Source: Rhodobacteraceae bacterium LMO-JJ12 (lineage in GTDB: Bacteria > Pseudomonadota > Alphaproteobacteria > Rhodobacterales > Rhodobacteraceae). From it: a stretch of DNA of 64,000 nucleotides. Shown here piece after piece: positions 45,257-54,930 of the stretch; position 1 is the first letter of the stretch; every line of letters begins with the position of its first letter. Made by a program: the position numbers and the translations under genes. The DNA is taken from the NCBI GenBank assembly GCA_021555075.1, contig JAKGBX010000001.1, positions 434,001-498,000 of the forward strand. Direction: 5' to 3'. The notes below the pieces were generated by a model. It did no database searches and was not told the origin of the DNA. It saw nothing but the letters and a program-made list of their open reading frames with translations.

Positions 45257-45974
45257 CAGGAAACAGCCGGATCAAGGATTGCATGGCAGCGTCGATGCGC
45301 GCGCCATCATGGCCGCGGATGACGATATTGGCGCCGAACGCGCCGGAATGGGAAAACGGGTAGGAGCCAATCGAGAGATCGGGATATTCGGCGGCGAGTT
45401 TGGCCAGAGGACCGGCGATGATGCCTTCGCCCTGGTTGATCCGCAGCGTCTGGCTCAGCAGTGGTGCGCCGCCGGTAAGCGTTGGCAGGACAGAGGCGAC
45501 CATGGCTTGAAAGATCTGCGGCACGCCGGCCATGACATAGACGTTTTCGACGATAAATCCCGGCGCGGCCGAGACCGGGTTGTCGATCAGCGTGGCACCT
45601 TGGGGGATGCGGGCCATACGCAGGCGGGCCTCGTTCAACTCGGTTCCCGAGTGTTTGTAGTGTGCCTCAAGGATAGCACGGGCATCGTCGCGGATACCAA
45701 TCGGGCGCTGGAAAGCGGCGGCGATGCAATCGGCGGTGATATCGTCATGGGTGGGACCGATGCCGCCGGAGGTAAAGACATGGATATAGTCATGCGAGAG
45801 CGCCTGAACGGCGGCTGTGATTGCCTCGGGTTCGTCGGACACCACACGCACTTCTTTCAGGTCGATCCCGGCTTTTGTCAGTTCCTGGGCGAGGTGGTGC
45901 GTGTTGGCATCGCGGGTGCGGCCAGAGAGGATTTCGTCACCGATGACCAGCATGGCGGCGGTTGGGTTAGGCAT
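45243..45974 (-). CDS. CinA-type molybdopterin-binding domain protein
   Basis: This 243-residue protein consists of the MoaB/Mog-like domain of CinA: MLVIGDEILSGRTRDANTHHL, then FTSGGIGPTHDDITADCIAAA, with the GGIGPTHDD motif. The amidase half of full CinA is absent, as is usual for this type. It may process nicotinamide nucleotide or ADP-ribose compounds. It is divergent from sfsA with 50 bp between starts. Confidence 0.87.
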   Translation of the reverse strand: MPNPTAAMLVIGDEILSGRTRDANTHHLAQELTKAGIDLKEVRVVSDEPEAITAAVQALSHDYIHVFTSGGIGPTHDDITADCIAAAFQRPIGIRDDARAILEAHYKHSGTELNEARLRMARIPQGATLIDNPVSAAPGFIVENVYVMAGVPQIFQAMVASVLPTLTGGAPLLSQTLRINQGEGIIAGPLAKLAAEYPDLSIGSYPFSHSGAFGANIVIRGHDGARIDAAMQSLIRLFPDDAS

Positions 45975-46024
45975 GTCTTTGAGGCTCCTTGCGGGATGCG
46001 CATGGTCTCTATAAGCCTTTGATC

Positions 46025-46726
46025 ATGCGCTTTCAAACCCCACTTGAACCCGCCCGCCTGATCCGCCGCTATAAACGGTTCTTGGCCGATATCCGATTGG
46101 AGGCCGATGGCCGCGAGGTGACGGCGCATTGCGCCAATCCGGGCAGCATGATGGGGCTGGCCGAGGAGGGTATGCGGATTTGGGTCGAGCCCAATGACGA
46201 TGCCAAAAAGAAGCTGAAATATGGCTGGCGGCTGGTCGATCACGAAAACGGCCATTTTACAGGTGTGGACACGAGTGTGCCGAACCGGGCGCTGAAAGAG
46301 GCCCTGATGGCGGGTGAGGTGCCTGGTCTGGTGGCGCCGATGGTGCGCGCCGAGGTGAAATACGGCACAGGCAGCCGTATTGATTTTCTACTCTCGGGGG
46401 CGGGGAGGGAGACCTTTGTCGAGGTGAAATCCGTAACCCTCTCACGCAGGAGCGGGCTGGCGGAGTTTCCTGATTCGGTGACGGCACGGGGTCTGAAACA
46501 TCTTCAGGAATTGTCCCTTGTCGCGCAAAACGGTGCGCGGGCGGTGATGTTCTATCTTGTGCAACGCACCGATTGCGAGCGGGTGACGATTGCTGGTGAT
46601 ATCGATCCAGCCTATGGCGCGGGTCTCAGACGGGCACGGGCTTTGGGGGTCGAGGTGATGGCGATGGATTGCACGATAACGCCGGAAGAAATCACTCTGG
46701 GTCGTGCGCTGCCGTTTCAGGATTAA
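46025..46726 (+). CDS. sfsA: SfsA family DNA/RNA nuclease
   Basis: This 233-residue protein from ATG 46025 has the SfsA signature MRFQTPLEPARLIRRYKRFL, THCANPGSM-type (TAHCANPGSMMGL), and FVEVKSVTLS, with D-x-E-V-K nuclease-like residues (RIDFLL, EVKSVTL). E. coli SfsA is a sugar fermentation stimulation protein with nuclease-like fold. An upstream ATG at 45989 is in frame but outside the conserved region. Confidence 0.9.
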   Translation: MRFQTPLEPARLIRRYKRFLADIRLEADGREVTAHCANPGSMMGLAEEGMRIWVEPNDDAKKKLKYGWRLVDHENGHFTGVDTSVPNRALKEALMAGEVPGLVAPMVRAEVKYGTGSRIDFLLSGAGRETFVEVKSVTLSRRSGLAEFPDSVTARGLKHLQELSLVAQNGARAVMFYLVQRTDCERVTIAGDIDPAYGAGLRRARALGVEVMAMDCTITPEEITLGRALPFQD

Positions 46727-46730
46727 GTGG

Positions 46731-46747
46731 AACGCCTTTGCGGCGTT
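46731..46747. terminator. Small hairpin between sfsA and matB
   Basis: AACGCC/GGCGTT with a 5-base loop lies 4 bp after the sfsA stop, between two convergent genes. There is no T-run; it is weak. Confidence 0.3.
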
Positions 46748-46842
46748 GCACTGGTGTCGGGTTCGGGAATCTCCGGCGGGTTATTGGATGGGTTGGGCAG
46801 GCCGGGATGTGTTCGCAATCGTCTGCAAGCACCACGGTTGGC

Positions 46843-48360
46843 TCAATCGTGGCTGGTGAAACTGTCGCGCAGAACATTCTTTTGAACCTTTCCCATCGTG
46901 TTGCGCGGAAGACCTTCTAGCATCCGGTAGCTACGGGGGTGCTTGAAACGGGCGAGTTTGCTTTCGACCTTGGCTTTGATGTCCGCCTCGGTGACGTGGT
47001 GGTGCGTGTCCAGCACAACAGCGGCGATGATCATTTCGCCGAAGTCGGCGTGAGGCACGCCAACGACGGCAGATTCCACCACGCCCTCAATATCGTTGAT
47101 CACGTCTTCGATCTCTTTGGGGTAGACGTTGTAGCCGCCAGTGATGATCAGGTCTTTCTGACGACCGACAATTGACAGGTATCCATCCGCATCGAACTGT
47201 CCCAGATCGCCAGTGATAAAGAAACCATTGTCGCGTATTTCTTCGGCGGTTTTTTCCGGCATGTTCCAATACCCTTTGAATACATTCGGGCCGCGTATTT
47301 CGATCATGCCAACTTCGCCTTGGGACAGGGTGGCGCCTGTTGCATCGCTCAACCGCACTTCGACCCCGGGCAGGGGCGTTCCGACGGTGCCGGGCTTTCG
47401 TGCGCCGTCGTAAGGGTTGCTGGTACTCATGTTGGTTTCGGTCATCCCGTAGCGTTCAAGGATGTAGTGGCCCGTGCGGGCGGTAAATGCCTCGTGTGTT
47501 TCCGCCAACAGCGGCGCGCTACCCGAGATAAAAAGACGCATGTGGGCGGCTTGTGTTTTGGTCAGCCTGTCGCTTGCCAAGAGGCGTGTGTAGAATGTTG
47601 GCACACCCATCATCAGGGTTGAGGATGGCATGGCGTCGAGTATTGCGTCGAGATCGAACGTATCCATAAAATTGACGCGCACGCCCGCGAGCAGAGCGGT
47701 GTTCATGGCAACGAACAGCCCATGTGTATGAAATATCGGCAAGGCGTGAATCAGAGTGTCGTGGTCGGTGATTTCCCAGGCTTTGGTCAGGGCACGGGCG
47801 TTTGACAGCAGGTTGTCGTGGGTCAGCATCGCGCCCTTGGACCGGCCCGTCGTGCCCGAGGTATATAGCAGTGCTGCAAGATCATCGGGGCCGCGCGGGG
47901 TTACTTTTTCAAGAACCGCAGCGGCGTTCATGGCGTCACATAATGTGCCGGTGCCGTCCTTGTTCAAGGTGAGAAGCGAAGCACCTGCGGCTTTGGAAAC
48001 CGGTCGCAATGCATCTTGCTTTTCGCCCTCACAGACAAGCAGACGCGGCGTTGAGTCGGTGATGAAATAGGTTAACTCGTCCTTGGTATAGCCGGTGTTC
48101 AGCGGCAAGAATACGGCTCCTACCTGTAGGGTCGCCGCATAGAGAGCCAGCATTTCGGCGCTTTTGGGGGCTTGCACGACGACTCTGTCGCCGGGGCAGA
48201 CGCCGTTGTCGATGAGTACTGTTGCCAGTTGACCTGCGCGCGAAACGAAGGCGTCAAAGCTTATGTCTTGCGGGTCGGTTCCTGCGGCGTTCAGCATCAG
48301 GAAACAGCGGCTATTGCCAACATGGTGCGCAAAAAGTGCGTCATAGAGATGATTTGTCAT
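46843..48360 (-). CDS. matB: Malonyl-CoA synthetase
   Basis: The 505-residue acyl-adenylate ligase has the P-loop YTSGTTGRSKGAMLTHDNL (about residues 161-179), the A-motif RYGMTETNMSTSNPY typical of malonyl-CoA synthetases (MatB/ACSF3), GFFITGDLGQFD, and the catalytic lysine in PRNTMGKVQKN. It converts malonate, ATP and CoA to malonyl-CoA. Its start overlaps the matA stop, so the two work as a pair: malonyl-CoA is decarboxylated to acetyl-CoA. Confidence 0.9.
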   Translation of the reverse strand: MTNHLYDALFAHHVGNSRCFLMLNAAGTDPQDISFDAFVSRAGQLATVLIDNGVCPGDRVVVQAPKSAEMLALYAATLQVGAVFLPLNTGYTKDELTYFITDSTPRLLVCEGEKQDALRPVSKAAGASLLTLNKDGTGTLCDAMNAAAVLEKVTPRGPDDLAALLYTSGTTGRSKGAMLTHDNLLSNARALTKAWEITDHDTLIHALPIFHTHGLFVAMNTALLAGVRVNFMDTFDLDAILDAMPSSTLMMGVPTFYTRLLASDRLTKTQAAHMRLFISGSAPLLAETHEAFTARTGHYILERYGMTETNMSTSNPYDGARKPGTVGTPLPGVEVRLSDATGATLSQGEVGMIEIRGPNVFKGYWNMPEKTAEEIRDNGFFITGDLGQFDADGYLSIVGRQKDLIITGGYNVYPKEIEDVINDIEGVVESAVVGVPHADFGEMIIAAVVLDTHHHVTEADIKAKVESKLARFKHPRSYRMLEGLPRNTMGKVQKNVLRDSFTSHD

Positions 48361-49643
48361 TTCGCGGGCTCTGCCTTTTGCAATGCGCCGAAAGCAGTTG
48401 CTTTGGACGCCACGGATTTTGAAGCGGGAACGGATTTTCCGAGAACAAACTGTTCGTGGTTTTTTTCGATCTTCTTGAGATCGTACAGATAGTTCACCAT
48501 TGCACCGCTCGATTGTTCGCGCCCTTTCGCAGTCAGATCTGCATTGGCGTGAATCTCGTGGAGGACAGCACCGTTGCCCAGATGAAACCGTGCCACCGGG
48601 TCGCGAGGTCTGCCGCCGGTGCCTTTTTCATTGAGCAGATAATGGGCGACCGCTGCCTCGACCTCGGTTTCGGTACCCTCACCAGCAAGTATTTGGCTGG
48701 CAACAGTGCTGTCGGTTTTGGTCGCGAGCCATTTGTTGAAGCCCGGAACGGGCGAAAGCGTTATGAAGGTATCGAGCTGTGGCAGTTGCTGTCTGAGTTC
48801 CTCAACGACCTGCTTGATCAGCAGGTTGCCAAAAGACACGCCCTGCAACCCATCCTGACAGTTTGAGATGGAATAGAATACGGCGACATTGGTGTCGGAT
48901 GCCGGATGGGGGGTGCGATTTTCAGCAAGCACATGATGGATTGAGTCGGGGACGGATTTGGTTAACGCGACCTCGACAAAAATAAGGGGTTCATCCGGCA
49001 TCGTGGGATGAAAGTAGGCAAAGCAACGCCGGTCTGAAGGATAGAGCCTGCGGCGCAGGTCTTCCCAATCGTTGATGGCATGCACGGCTTCGTATTCAAC
49101 AATTTTCTCAAGGATGCTGGCGGGCGTATCCCAGGATATTTGTTTCAGCATCAGGAAGCCGCGGTTGAACCAGCTTCGCAGCAGGTGGACAAAATCGAAA
49201 TCGGTGCGTTTGAGTTCCGGGTGATCCTTGAGAAAACCCAGCAAATCAACCCGCATGGCCACGAGCTTGGCGGTGGCGCCCGCAGGTTGGTTCAATCGGC
49301 GGAACAGCTCTTGTCGGCGCGGTTCGGCCGCCACCGTGATCGCGTGATAGTCGGCGACGAGGCCCGTATCGAGATAGGTTTGCGCAAGATTGCGTAGCTC
49401 GCCTGCGTCCATTTCCAGAGCGTCGTTCAGAAACCGAAAAAACGCGAGTTTCGCGTCTTGGTCCAACTCGGCGTAACGCGTGAGGATAGCCTTGGCCAGG
49501 TGAATGCCGAACACCTCTCCTTCGGAGGTGAGAAGCGTCTGGCACATCTTTTCGATTGGGCGCGGGTCATTGGTGGTGCCGCTGGCGCGGCGACGCTCGA
49601 ATAGCGACGCCAACATGTCTCCCAGCATAGTATTCTGAACCAT
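48357..49643 (-). CDS. matA: Malonyl-CoA decarboxylase
   Basis: The 428-residue protein is read from ATG 49643, which has AGGAA in front; a long upstream frame is not conserved. It carries the decarboxylase segments FSISNCQDGLQGVSFGNLLI-type (serine region), TLSPVPGFNKWL, and ARFHLGNGAVLHEIHANAD with the catalytic histidine near the C terminus. It turns malonyl-CoA into acetyl-CoA. A palindrome at 49769-49780 is 126 bp upstream. Confidence 0.9.
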   Translation of the reverse strand: MVQNTMLGDMLASLFERRRASGTTNDPRPIEKMCQTLLTSEGEVFGIHLAKAILTRYAELDQDAKLAFFRFLNDALEMDAGELRNLAQTYLDTGLVADYHAITVAAEPRRQELFRRLNQPAGATAKLVAMRVDLLGFLKDHPELKRTDFDFVHLLRSWFNRGFLMLKQISWDTPASILEKIVEYEAVHAINDWEDLRRRLYPSDRRCFAYFHPTMPDEPLIFVEVALTKSVPDSIHHVLAENRTPHPASDTNVAVFYSISNCQDGLQGVSFGNLLIKQVVEELRQQLPQLDTFITLSPVPGFNKWLATKTDSTVASQILAGEGTETEVEAAVAHYLLNEKGTGGRPRDPVARFHLGNGAVLHEIHANADLTAKGREQSSGAMVNYLYDLKKIEKNHEQFVLGKSVPASKSVASKATAFGALQKAEPAK

Positions 49644-49768
49644 TGCGTATTTCCTTGTTCGCCTGCTCTGTCTGGGGGGCGAGCGGTTATCCCTACGATG
49701 CGGGGCAGGTGGCCATTGTTGTGTTCTGCCAGCGGCACTAATTTCGAGTTTACTACGTATTGGTGAAT

Positions 49769-49780
49769 AATATCGATAAA
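49769..49780. promoter_or_regulatory. Degenerate AATATCGATATT operator upstream of matA
   Basis: AATATCGATAAA matches the perfect palindrome AATATCGATATT (50627-50638) at ten of twelve positions. It is upstream of matAB and downstream of the GntR gene, so it could control matAB. Confidence 0.45.
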
Positions 49781-49925
49781 ACATGAAAAGCTCAAGCCAG
49801 AGATGTATGTTCCTCTCAAATTTGAGAAGGGGGATAGGCATCTATGCCCTGTTTCGAGCAAGCCGAGAATGTCGATGGGTTTTGTCGAAGCGCTTTGAAG
49901 CGGACTACATGTTGCAGATCAGAAT

Positions 49926-50618
49926 CTAGGCGTTCTCTGCAGCGCTCAGAGCATCAACAAGAAACGCGCCGGTCTGGCGGTAATGCGCCAGTAGGAGCTC
50001 TGACGCCTTGTCAGCATCACCAAATATTGACGATTGCATGATCGCTTCATGTTCTGATGCTACATCGCGCAGGGTATAGTCCAACGCATTGCCTGCGAGA
50101 TATCTGTAGCGGATGTTCAGATCATAAAGTTGCGAGCAAAACTTTAGCAGGATTGGCGCATCGCAGCGGCTTAGAAGGGCCATATGAAACGCCTTGTGCA
50201 GAGCCTCGAAGTCGGGATCGGCGCTCTGCTTGGCTCGTGTCATCCGATGTTGGCACAAAACGACGTGTTCTTCCCATTGCTCGGTGCGGTTTGCGATGCT
50301 TTTGCGCAATGCTCTGTCCTCAAGGTCGCAGCGCAACTCAAGGATTTCTTCAAAGTTACTCAGGCTGGTCGGTGCAACCCGGAACCCGCGCTGATCAATG
50401 CGCTCGACCAGATTATCCGAGGTCAGCAGGCTCAGCGCCTCGCGAATGGGGGAGGCCCCTGTGTCGAGCCGAGTTCGCAGGCCTTCGATCTTGAGCTTCT
50501 CGCCTGGCTTTAGAGCACCCGTTACAATGAGGTGTTGAATGGCGAGATAGGTCTTGTGCGTCGCGGACGCTTCAGACACCGGTCGATCGACGGGGTTAAT
50601 TGGTGGGTATGACTGCAT
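49926..50618 (-). CDS. GntR family regulator with FCD domain
   Basis: The 230-residue protein is read from ATG 50618; the longer frame upstream covers the operator and is not conserved. The winged helix has KTYLAIQHLIVTGALKPGEKL, LRTRLDTGASPIREAL and LVERIDQRGFRVAP. The C-terminal FCD domain has metal-ligand histidines in FEALHKAFHMALLSRC and VASEHEAIM. By position (matA, matB and transporters around it) it is a malonate-type regulator like MatR. The perfect palindrome AATATCGATATT stands 9 bp upstream of the ATG, which points to autoregulation. Confidence 0.85.
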   Translation of the reverse strand: MQSYPPINPVDRPVSEASATHKTYLAIQHLIVTGALKPGEKLKIEGLRTRLDTGASPIREALSLLTSDNLVERIDQRGFRVAPTSLSNFEEILELRCDLEDRALRKSIANRTEQWEEHVVLCQHRMTRAKQSADPDFEALHKAFHMALLSRCDAPILLKFCSQLYDLNIRYRYLAGNALDYTLRDVASEHEAIMQSSIFGDADKASELLLAHYRQTGAFLVDALSAAENA

Positions 50619-50626
50619 ATTGCCAT

Positions 50627-50638
50627 AATATCGATATT
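50627..50638. promoter_or_regulatory. Perfect palindromic operator AATATCGATATT at the GntR gene
   Basis: This 12-bp perfect palindrome directly precedes the regulator start. It recurs with eleven of twelve matches at 55685-55696 and in weaker form at 49769-49780 and 50963-50977. GntR/FCD proteins bind such dyads, so this is the best candidate site of the regulator encoded just downstream. Confidence 0.65.
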
Positions 50639-51231
50639 CTGATGCCGAATGGAAGCGAATTCTACGGGATCGTGTCAATGTGTCACTGACAACACCACAT
50701 TTGCGCGCATTTGCGGCAGTCTCTGAACAGCCAGGTCGTTCTTTTTGTAACGATCGCGCTCGATGCGCTCTGTTTTCGCGTCGATCGAATCGATGCCGTA
50801 TTGTTAGGGCAAGCAACGGTCGTGTCTCTGGTATTTTTGCGGCCTTACTCAATACCCACGTATCAAGGGACAGACATGGCGCTGGAGTTGACGACGACGC
50901 CTGTGTGTTACCCTGACAGCGTCTATCGCGGGGCGTTCATCCCCCACAAATTGTCACAACAAAATTATCTCGATATTTTTGTTGTTTTTTATAAAATATA
51001 GATTTAACAAGGGCGAGACCAAAGGTGTCGTAATTGAGTGGGTATTGCTATTAATGCTACAAATTATCGATCTCTTTGGTGGTTTTGTCGACAATACGTT
51101 GTCGCGGCAGGGCGCTTCTTGTAGTGTTCAAGGAGACAGGGTTACCCGGCTTTTGTCACTAGACAACGTTTTGCTCGGATCGGTGGCGGACTTGGGTCGT
51201 CAGTGAACTTCGAAAATTTTGGGAGGATACA
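50639..51231. promoter_or_regulatory. Divergent intergenic region with weak operator copy
   Basis: This stretch of 593 bp between the GntR gene and the TAXI binding-protein gene has no supported gene. A right half-site TCGATATT (50970-50977) with TTATC in front gives a spaced version of the operator. The AT-rich stretch around 50960-51005 is the likely promoter of the plus-strand TAXI operon. A ribosome site GGGAGGA lies before the TAXI start. Confidence 0.45.
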
Positions 51232-52362
51232 ATGAAGAAGAAATTGTACACAGGAGCGGTTGTTGCTGCATTTGCGGCGATGAGCGCATTGCCTGCTGCA
51301 TCGCAAGAGTTGCCGGGTACCATGGTTTGGACAGCTTACGGCGTCGGTTCGACGGGCTATTCTGAGGCGTCGGCAATTGCGGATGCTTTGGGCAAGGAGT
51401 TTGGAACGCGCGTGCGCATCCAGCCTTCGGGCAGTGGAATTGGGCGTTTGCAGCCCTTGCTGCAAGGCCGGGCCGATTATGCATTCCTTGGAACCGAGGC
51501 CTTCTTTGTCTCCGAAGGCACCTTTGACTTCGCGGCGACGGACTGGGGGCCGCTGGATCTGCGTGCTGTGGCGGGTAGGCCTGCGAGCACGACGCTGGTT
51601 GCTGCGGGTGATGCGGGGATTGCGACCGTCGCGGATGCGAAGGGAAAGCGCATTGCATTTATTGCGGGCAACCCTTCAATCAACGCGAAATGTGAAGCCA
51701 TTCTCGCGTTTGGCGGCCTGACTCTGGATGATGTCGAAGCGATCACCTTTCCGACGTATTCTGCGGCAATGTCATCAATGGCGCGCAACGAGTCTGATGC
51801 GACCTGTACACAGCCAACCACCAGCCAGCTTTACGAACTTGCCGAGAGCCCGCGCGGGATCTTTTATGTTCCGCTTGAGCCAGACAATACTGCGGGCTGG
51901 GAGCGGCTCTTGAAGGTTCTGCCGATCATGGCGCCGTCGCAGGAGACTATTGCAGCGGGGCTTGCGGAAGGTGAAGTCGCGAAGATGGCTGCGTATCGCT
52001 ATCCTGTAATCACCACGACAGCGGATAAATCTGCTGATGATGTGTATACGTTCGTCAAGGCAATGGATGAAACCTTTGACCTCTATAAGGACAGCACAGC
52101 GGTGATGCCGCGCTGGTCCTTGGATATATCGGCCAAGCCTCCGATCGACCTTCCCATTCATGAGGGTGTCATTCGCTATCTGACGGAAAAGGGCATCTGG
52201 ACTGATGAAAATGAAGCCTGGAACCAGAAGCGTATCGAAAGACTGAACGCGTTGAGGGACGCTTGGAAAGATTTCAATCCCAAGCACGCCGATATGCCTG
52301 AAGAGGATTTCGCAAAAGCCTGGATGAGCCGGCGCGCCGAAGTCCTAGATGGGCTGAACTGA
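51232..52362 (+). CDS. TAXI family TRAP solute-binding protein
   Basis: The 376-residue protein has a signal peptide (cleavage near AASQE, residue 25) and the TAXI/NMT1-like fold: MVWTAYGVGSTGYSEASAIADAL and later GKRIAFIAGNPSINAKCEAIL. It works with the fused permease encoded next. The ligand is unknown; other TAXI members take glutamate-like or dicarboxylate compounds. A dicarboxylate such as malonate would fit the matAB context. Confidence 0.87.
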   Translation: MKKKLYTGAVVAAFAAMSALPAASQELPGTMVWTAYGVGSTGYSEASAIADALGKEFGTRVRIQPSGSGIGRLQPLLQGRADYAFLGTEAFFVSEGTFDFAATDWGPLDLRAVAGRPASTTLVAAGDAGIATVADAKGKRIAFIAGNPSINAKCEAILAFGGLTLDDVEAITFPTYSAAMSSMARNESDATCTQPTTSQLYELAESPRGIFYVPLEPDNTAGWERLLKVLPIMAPSQETIAAGLAEGEVAKMAAYRYPVITTTADKSADDVYTFVKAMDETFDLYKDSTAVMPRWSLDISAKPPIDLPIHEGVIRYLTEKGIWTDENEAWNQKRIERLNALRDAWKDFNPKHADMPEEDFAKAWMSRRAEVLDGLN

Positions 52363-52382
52363 ACGCAGTTACCAACCTAAGG

Positions 52383-52413
52383 CCTTCCTCGGTATCGTTT
52401 GTGCCGAGGAAGG
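52383..52413 (+). terminator. Intercistronic hairpin after the TAXI gene
   Basis: CCTTCCTCGG (52383-52392) pairs with CCGAGGAAGG (52404-52413), a perfect 10-bp stem with an 11-base loop, 20 bp after the TAXI stop. ATTTC follows. Like the hairpin after dctP at 14940, it probably limits read-through into the permease. Confidence 0.6.
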
Positions 52414-52438
52414 TATTTCATCCCAGCTTCAGGACCAA

Positions 52439-54367
52439 ATGATGTTTTCCGAAAATAACACGGATAGTCGCTCTGCGCGCAGGCAAAACGGTCTGCGCGT
52501 TCTCGTGATGCTCTTGGGAGCTTTTGGAGTGGCGATGGCCATCAACCAACAGTTCTTGCTAAACATGTTTGGATTTCAGCCGCTTGGGAATGCTTATCTC
52601 TATTACCTGATCGGGATTTTTCTTGCCGTTACATTCGTGACGCTGCCGGCCCGAAGAAACCAGGGCGAGAAACTCTTTTGGGTGAACCTTGTTCTTGCCG
52701 TGGCGGCCATTGTGAGTGGGGGATGGCTGGGGCTGCACGGGCTGGATATCATTCAGAGGGGTTGGGAGCACGACGCGCCGCTGGTTGTTGACGTTATGGC
52801 GACGATGTTGATTTTACTCGTCCTTGAGGGGGTCCGTCGAGCGGGCGGTCCTATCTTGCTTTTCACAGCGCTGCTGTTTGGCACTTTCCCTCTTTATGCC
52901 GACCACATGCCGGGCTTTCTTTGGGGGAATCAATTTACCCTGGTTGGCACGATCCGAGCACATGTTCTGGGGGTCGAAGCGATCATCGGTATCCCGATGC
53001 AGGTTGTCGCCGAGCTGGTGATCGGTTTCGTCATTTTCGGGTCGGTTCTCGTTATTACCAAAGGCAGTGATTTCTTCATGAACCTGGCGTCAGCGCTTCT
53101 GGGTCATAGCCGTGGTGGGCCTGCAAAGGTGGCCGTTATGGGGTCGGGCATACTCGGCTCATTGTCGGGGAGTGTGATTTCCAACATCCTGACCTCGGCT
53201 CCGTTCAGCGTTCCGACCATGCGAAAAGTCGGCTACCCGGCCAGCTATGCCGCCGCCATCGAGGCCTGTGCTTCAACCGGGGCCACGCTTATGCCGCCGG
53301 TGATGGGGACCGTGGCCTTTGTCATGGCGTCTTTCTTGGGGGTCCAGTATTCAGCGATCGTTATCGCGGCTGTCATTCCGGCGCTTTTGTTTTATGCGGC
53401 GCTGTTGTTTCAGGTTGATATGTATGCCGCCCGGACGGGCCTAAAGGGATTGCCGCGCAGCGATATCCCGCCTCTCTGGCCTGTGCTTAAATCGGGTTGG
53501 CCGTATCTTCTCAGTCTTGCCGTGCTGATCTTCGTGTTGATGGGGCTGCGACTGGAAGCGCGCTCGCCGTATTATGCTTCTGCGGTCATGCTTATTGCGA
53601 CGGCTTTCAATAAAGAAACACGTTTGACCCTATCGCGTGCAAAGCGGTTGTTGTTGGACATTTCGGTCAACGTGGCAAATCTGGTCGCGGTTCTGGCAGG
53701 GATCGGGTTGGTTATCGGGGGGCTGGCTTATACCGGTGTGGCCGGGTCATTTTCGCGCGAACTTCTGCTTTATGCAGGGGGCAATACCGCGCTGATGCTG
53801 CTCGCCGGGGCGGTGACGAGCTTTATCCTTGGTATGGGGATGACGGTTACGGCCTGCTATATCTTTCTTTCAATTCTGTTGGCACCGGCGCTGGTGCAGG
53901 CAGGGTTCAACCCTATCGCCAGCCACCTGTTCATCCTTTACTGGGGGATGCTCTCCTTCATTACGCCGCCTGTCGCGCTTGCTGCGATTACAGCGGCCAA
54001 TATTGCGGGGGCGAAGCCGATGGAGACGGGATTTCGGGCCATGAGGCTGGGGATGCCGCTTTTCGTCCTGCCGTTTATTTTCGTCTATGATCCGGCGTTG
54101 ATCATGGAGGGCAGCGCCATCGAGATTTTGGAGCGGGTCGGCCTGACGTTGGTAGCAATCTGGGCGATTACATCGGCCTTTGAGAGCTGGATATACAAAG
54201 TCGGCAAGATAGGTGTCTTTAGTCGCATTGTTTTCGCTGTCGGCGGCATTCTGGTTATCCTGCCGGAGCTACTCACCAGTTTGATTGGGGTTATCGCCCT
54301 GATCACGGTGATCGCCGCAAATCTGGTTTTGAGACGTCGCAGACAAGACGCCTCAGCAATCGTCTGA
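52439..54367 (+). CDS. TRAP permease, fused DctQM type (TAXI system)
   Basis: The 642-residue protein has about sixteen membrane spans: four at the N terminus (DctQ-like) and twelve DctM-like ones. GPAKVAVMGSGILGSLSGSVISN lies near 230-252, TGATLMPPVMGTVAFVMA near 280-297, and FILGMGMTVTACYIFLSIL near 460. AGGA precedes ATG 52439. It moves the TAXI ligand with Na+ or H+. Confidence 0.87.
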   Translation: MMFSENNTDSRSARRQNGLRVLVMLLGAFGVAMAINQQFLLNMFGFQPLGNAYLYYLIGIFLAVTFVTLPARRNQGEKLFWVNLVLAVAAIVSGGWLGLHGLDIIQRGWEHDAPLVVDVMATMLILLVLEGVRRAGGPILLFTALLFGTFPLYADHMPGFLWGNQFTLVGTIRAHVLGVEAIIGIPMQVVAELVIGFVIFGSVLVITKGSDFFMNLASALLGHSRGGPAKVAVMGSGILGSLSGSVISNILTSAPFSVPTMRKVGYPASYAAAIEACASTGATLMPPVMGTVAFVMASFLGVQYSAIVIAAVIPALLFYAALLFQVDMYAARTGLKGLPRSDIPPLWPVLKSGWPYLLSLAVLIFVLMGLRLEARSPYYASAVMLIATAFNKETRLTLSRAKRLLLDISVNVANLVAVLAGIGLVIGGLAYTGVAGSFSRELLLYAGGNTALMLLAGAVTSFILGMGMTVTACYIFLSILLAPALVQAGFNPIASHLFILYWGMLSFITPPVALAAITAANIAGAKPMETGFRAMRLGMPLFVLPFIFVYDPALIMEGSAIEILERVGLTLVAIWAITSAFESWIYKVGKIGVFSRIVFAVGGILVILPELLTSLIGVIALITVIAANLVLRRRRQDASAIV

Positions 54368-54522
54368 GCAGCACTCAGATGGAAAAGGCGTTTAGGGACA
54401 GGAAAGAACAAATGCCGGGCTTCAGGGGCCTGGAGCTTGGCGTTGATTGCTGCCCGAACTCCTCCACACGCGCATCGTTCTGAAACCTCAGATCTCCAAG
54501 TAAACCAACCGAGAAAAGGATC

Positions 54523-54930
54523 ATGAAAATGAAAAATAGAAAGTACATTCAACCTGCGGGAATGGCAGAAGCTGTAGGCCCTTTTGCAAGAGCTGTTCTC
54601 ATCGACAAATATTTGCATATCGCGGGAACGACAGCATTGAGCCATGTGAGCGGCGATTACTATGAACGCTTTGTCCCGGAAGGGATTGAAGAGCAGACAA
54701 GACTCACATTGGAAAATATCAAGATGTGTGTCGAGGAAGCTGGTGGGACTATGGATGATATCTTCAAGGTCGTCATCATGGTCAAAAACCCGGAGGACTA
54801 TAAGGCAATGAACCGTGTTCGTGCCGAATACTTCAAAAACTCGCCCCCGATCAGCACCTGTTTCCGGGCCGAGGTCATGAGATCGGACATCTTGGTGGAG
54901 ATGGATGCGGTGGCCTATATCGACACCTGA
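54523..54930 (+). CDS. RidA/RutC family enamine/imine deaminase
   Basis: The 135-residue protein has the family pattern: FARAVLIDKYLHIAGTT, then EQTRLTLENIKMCVEEAGGTMDDIFKVVIMV, and the active-site arginine in STCFRAEVMRSDILVEMDAVAYI. RidA proteins hydrolyse reactive 2-aminoacrylate-type enamines; relatives act on 3-aminoacrylate or 2-aminomuconate. Its place between TRAP, YciI, FAH and a RutE-like gene suggests a nitrogen-containing intermediate. Confidence 0.88.
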   Translation: MKMKNRKYIQPAGMAEAVGPFARAVLIDKYLHIAGTTALSHVSGDYYERFVPEGIEEQTRLTLENIKMCVEEAGGTMDDIFKVVIMVKNPEDYKAMNRVRAEYFKNSPPISTCFRAEVMRSDILVEMDAVAYIDT

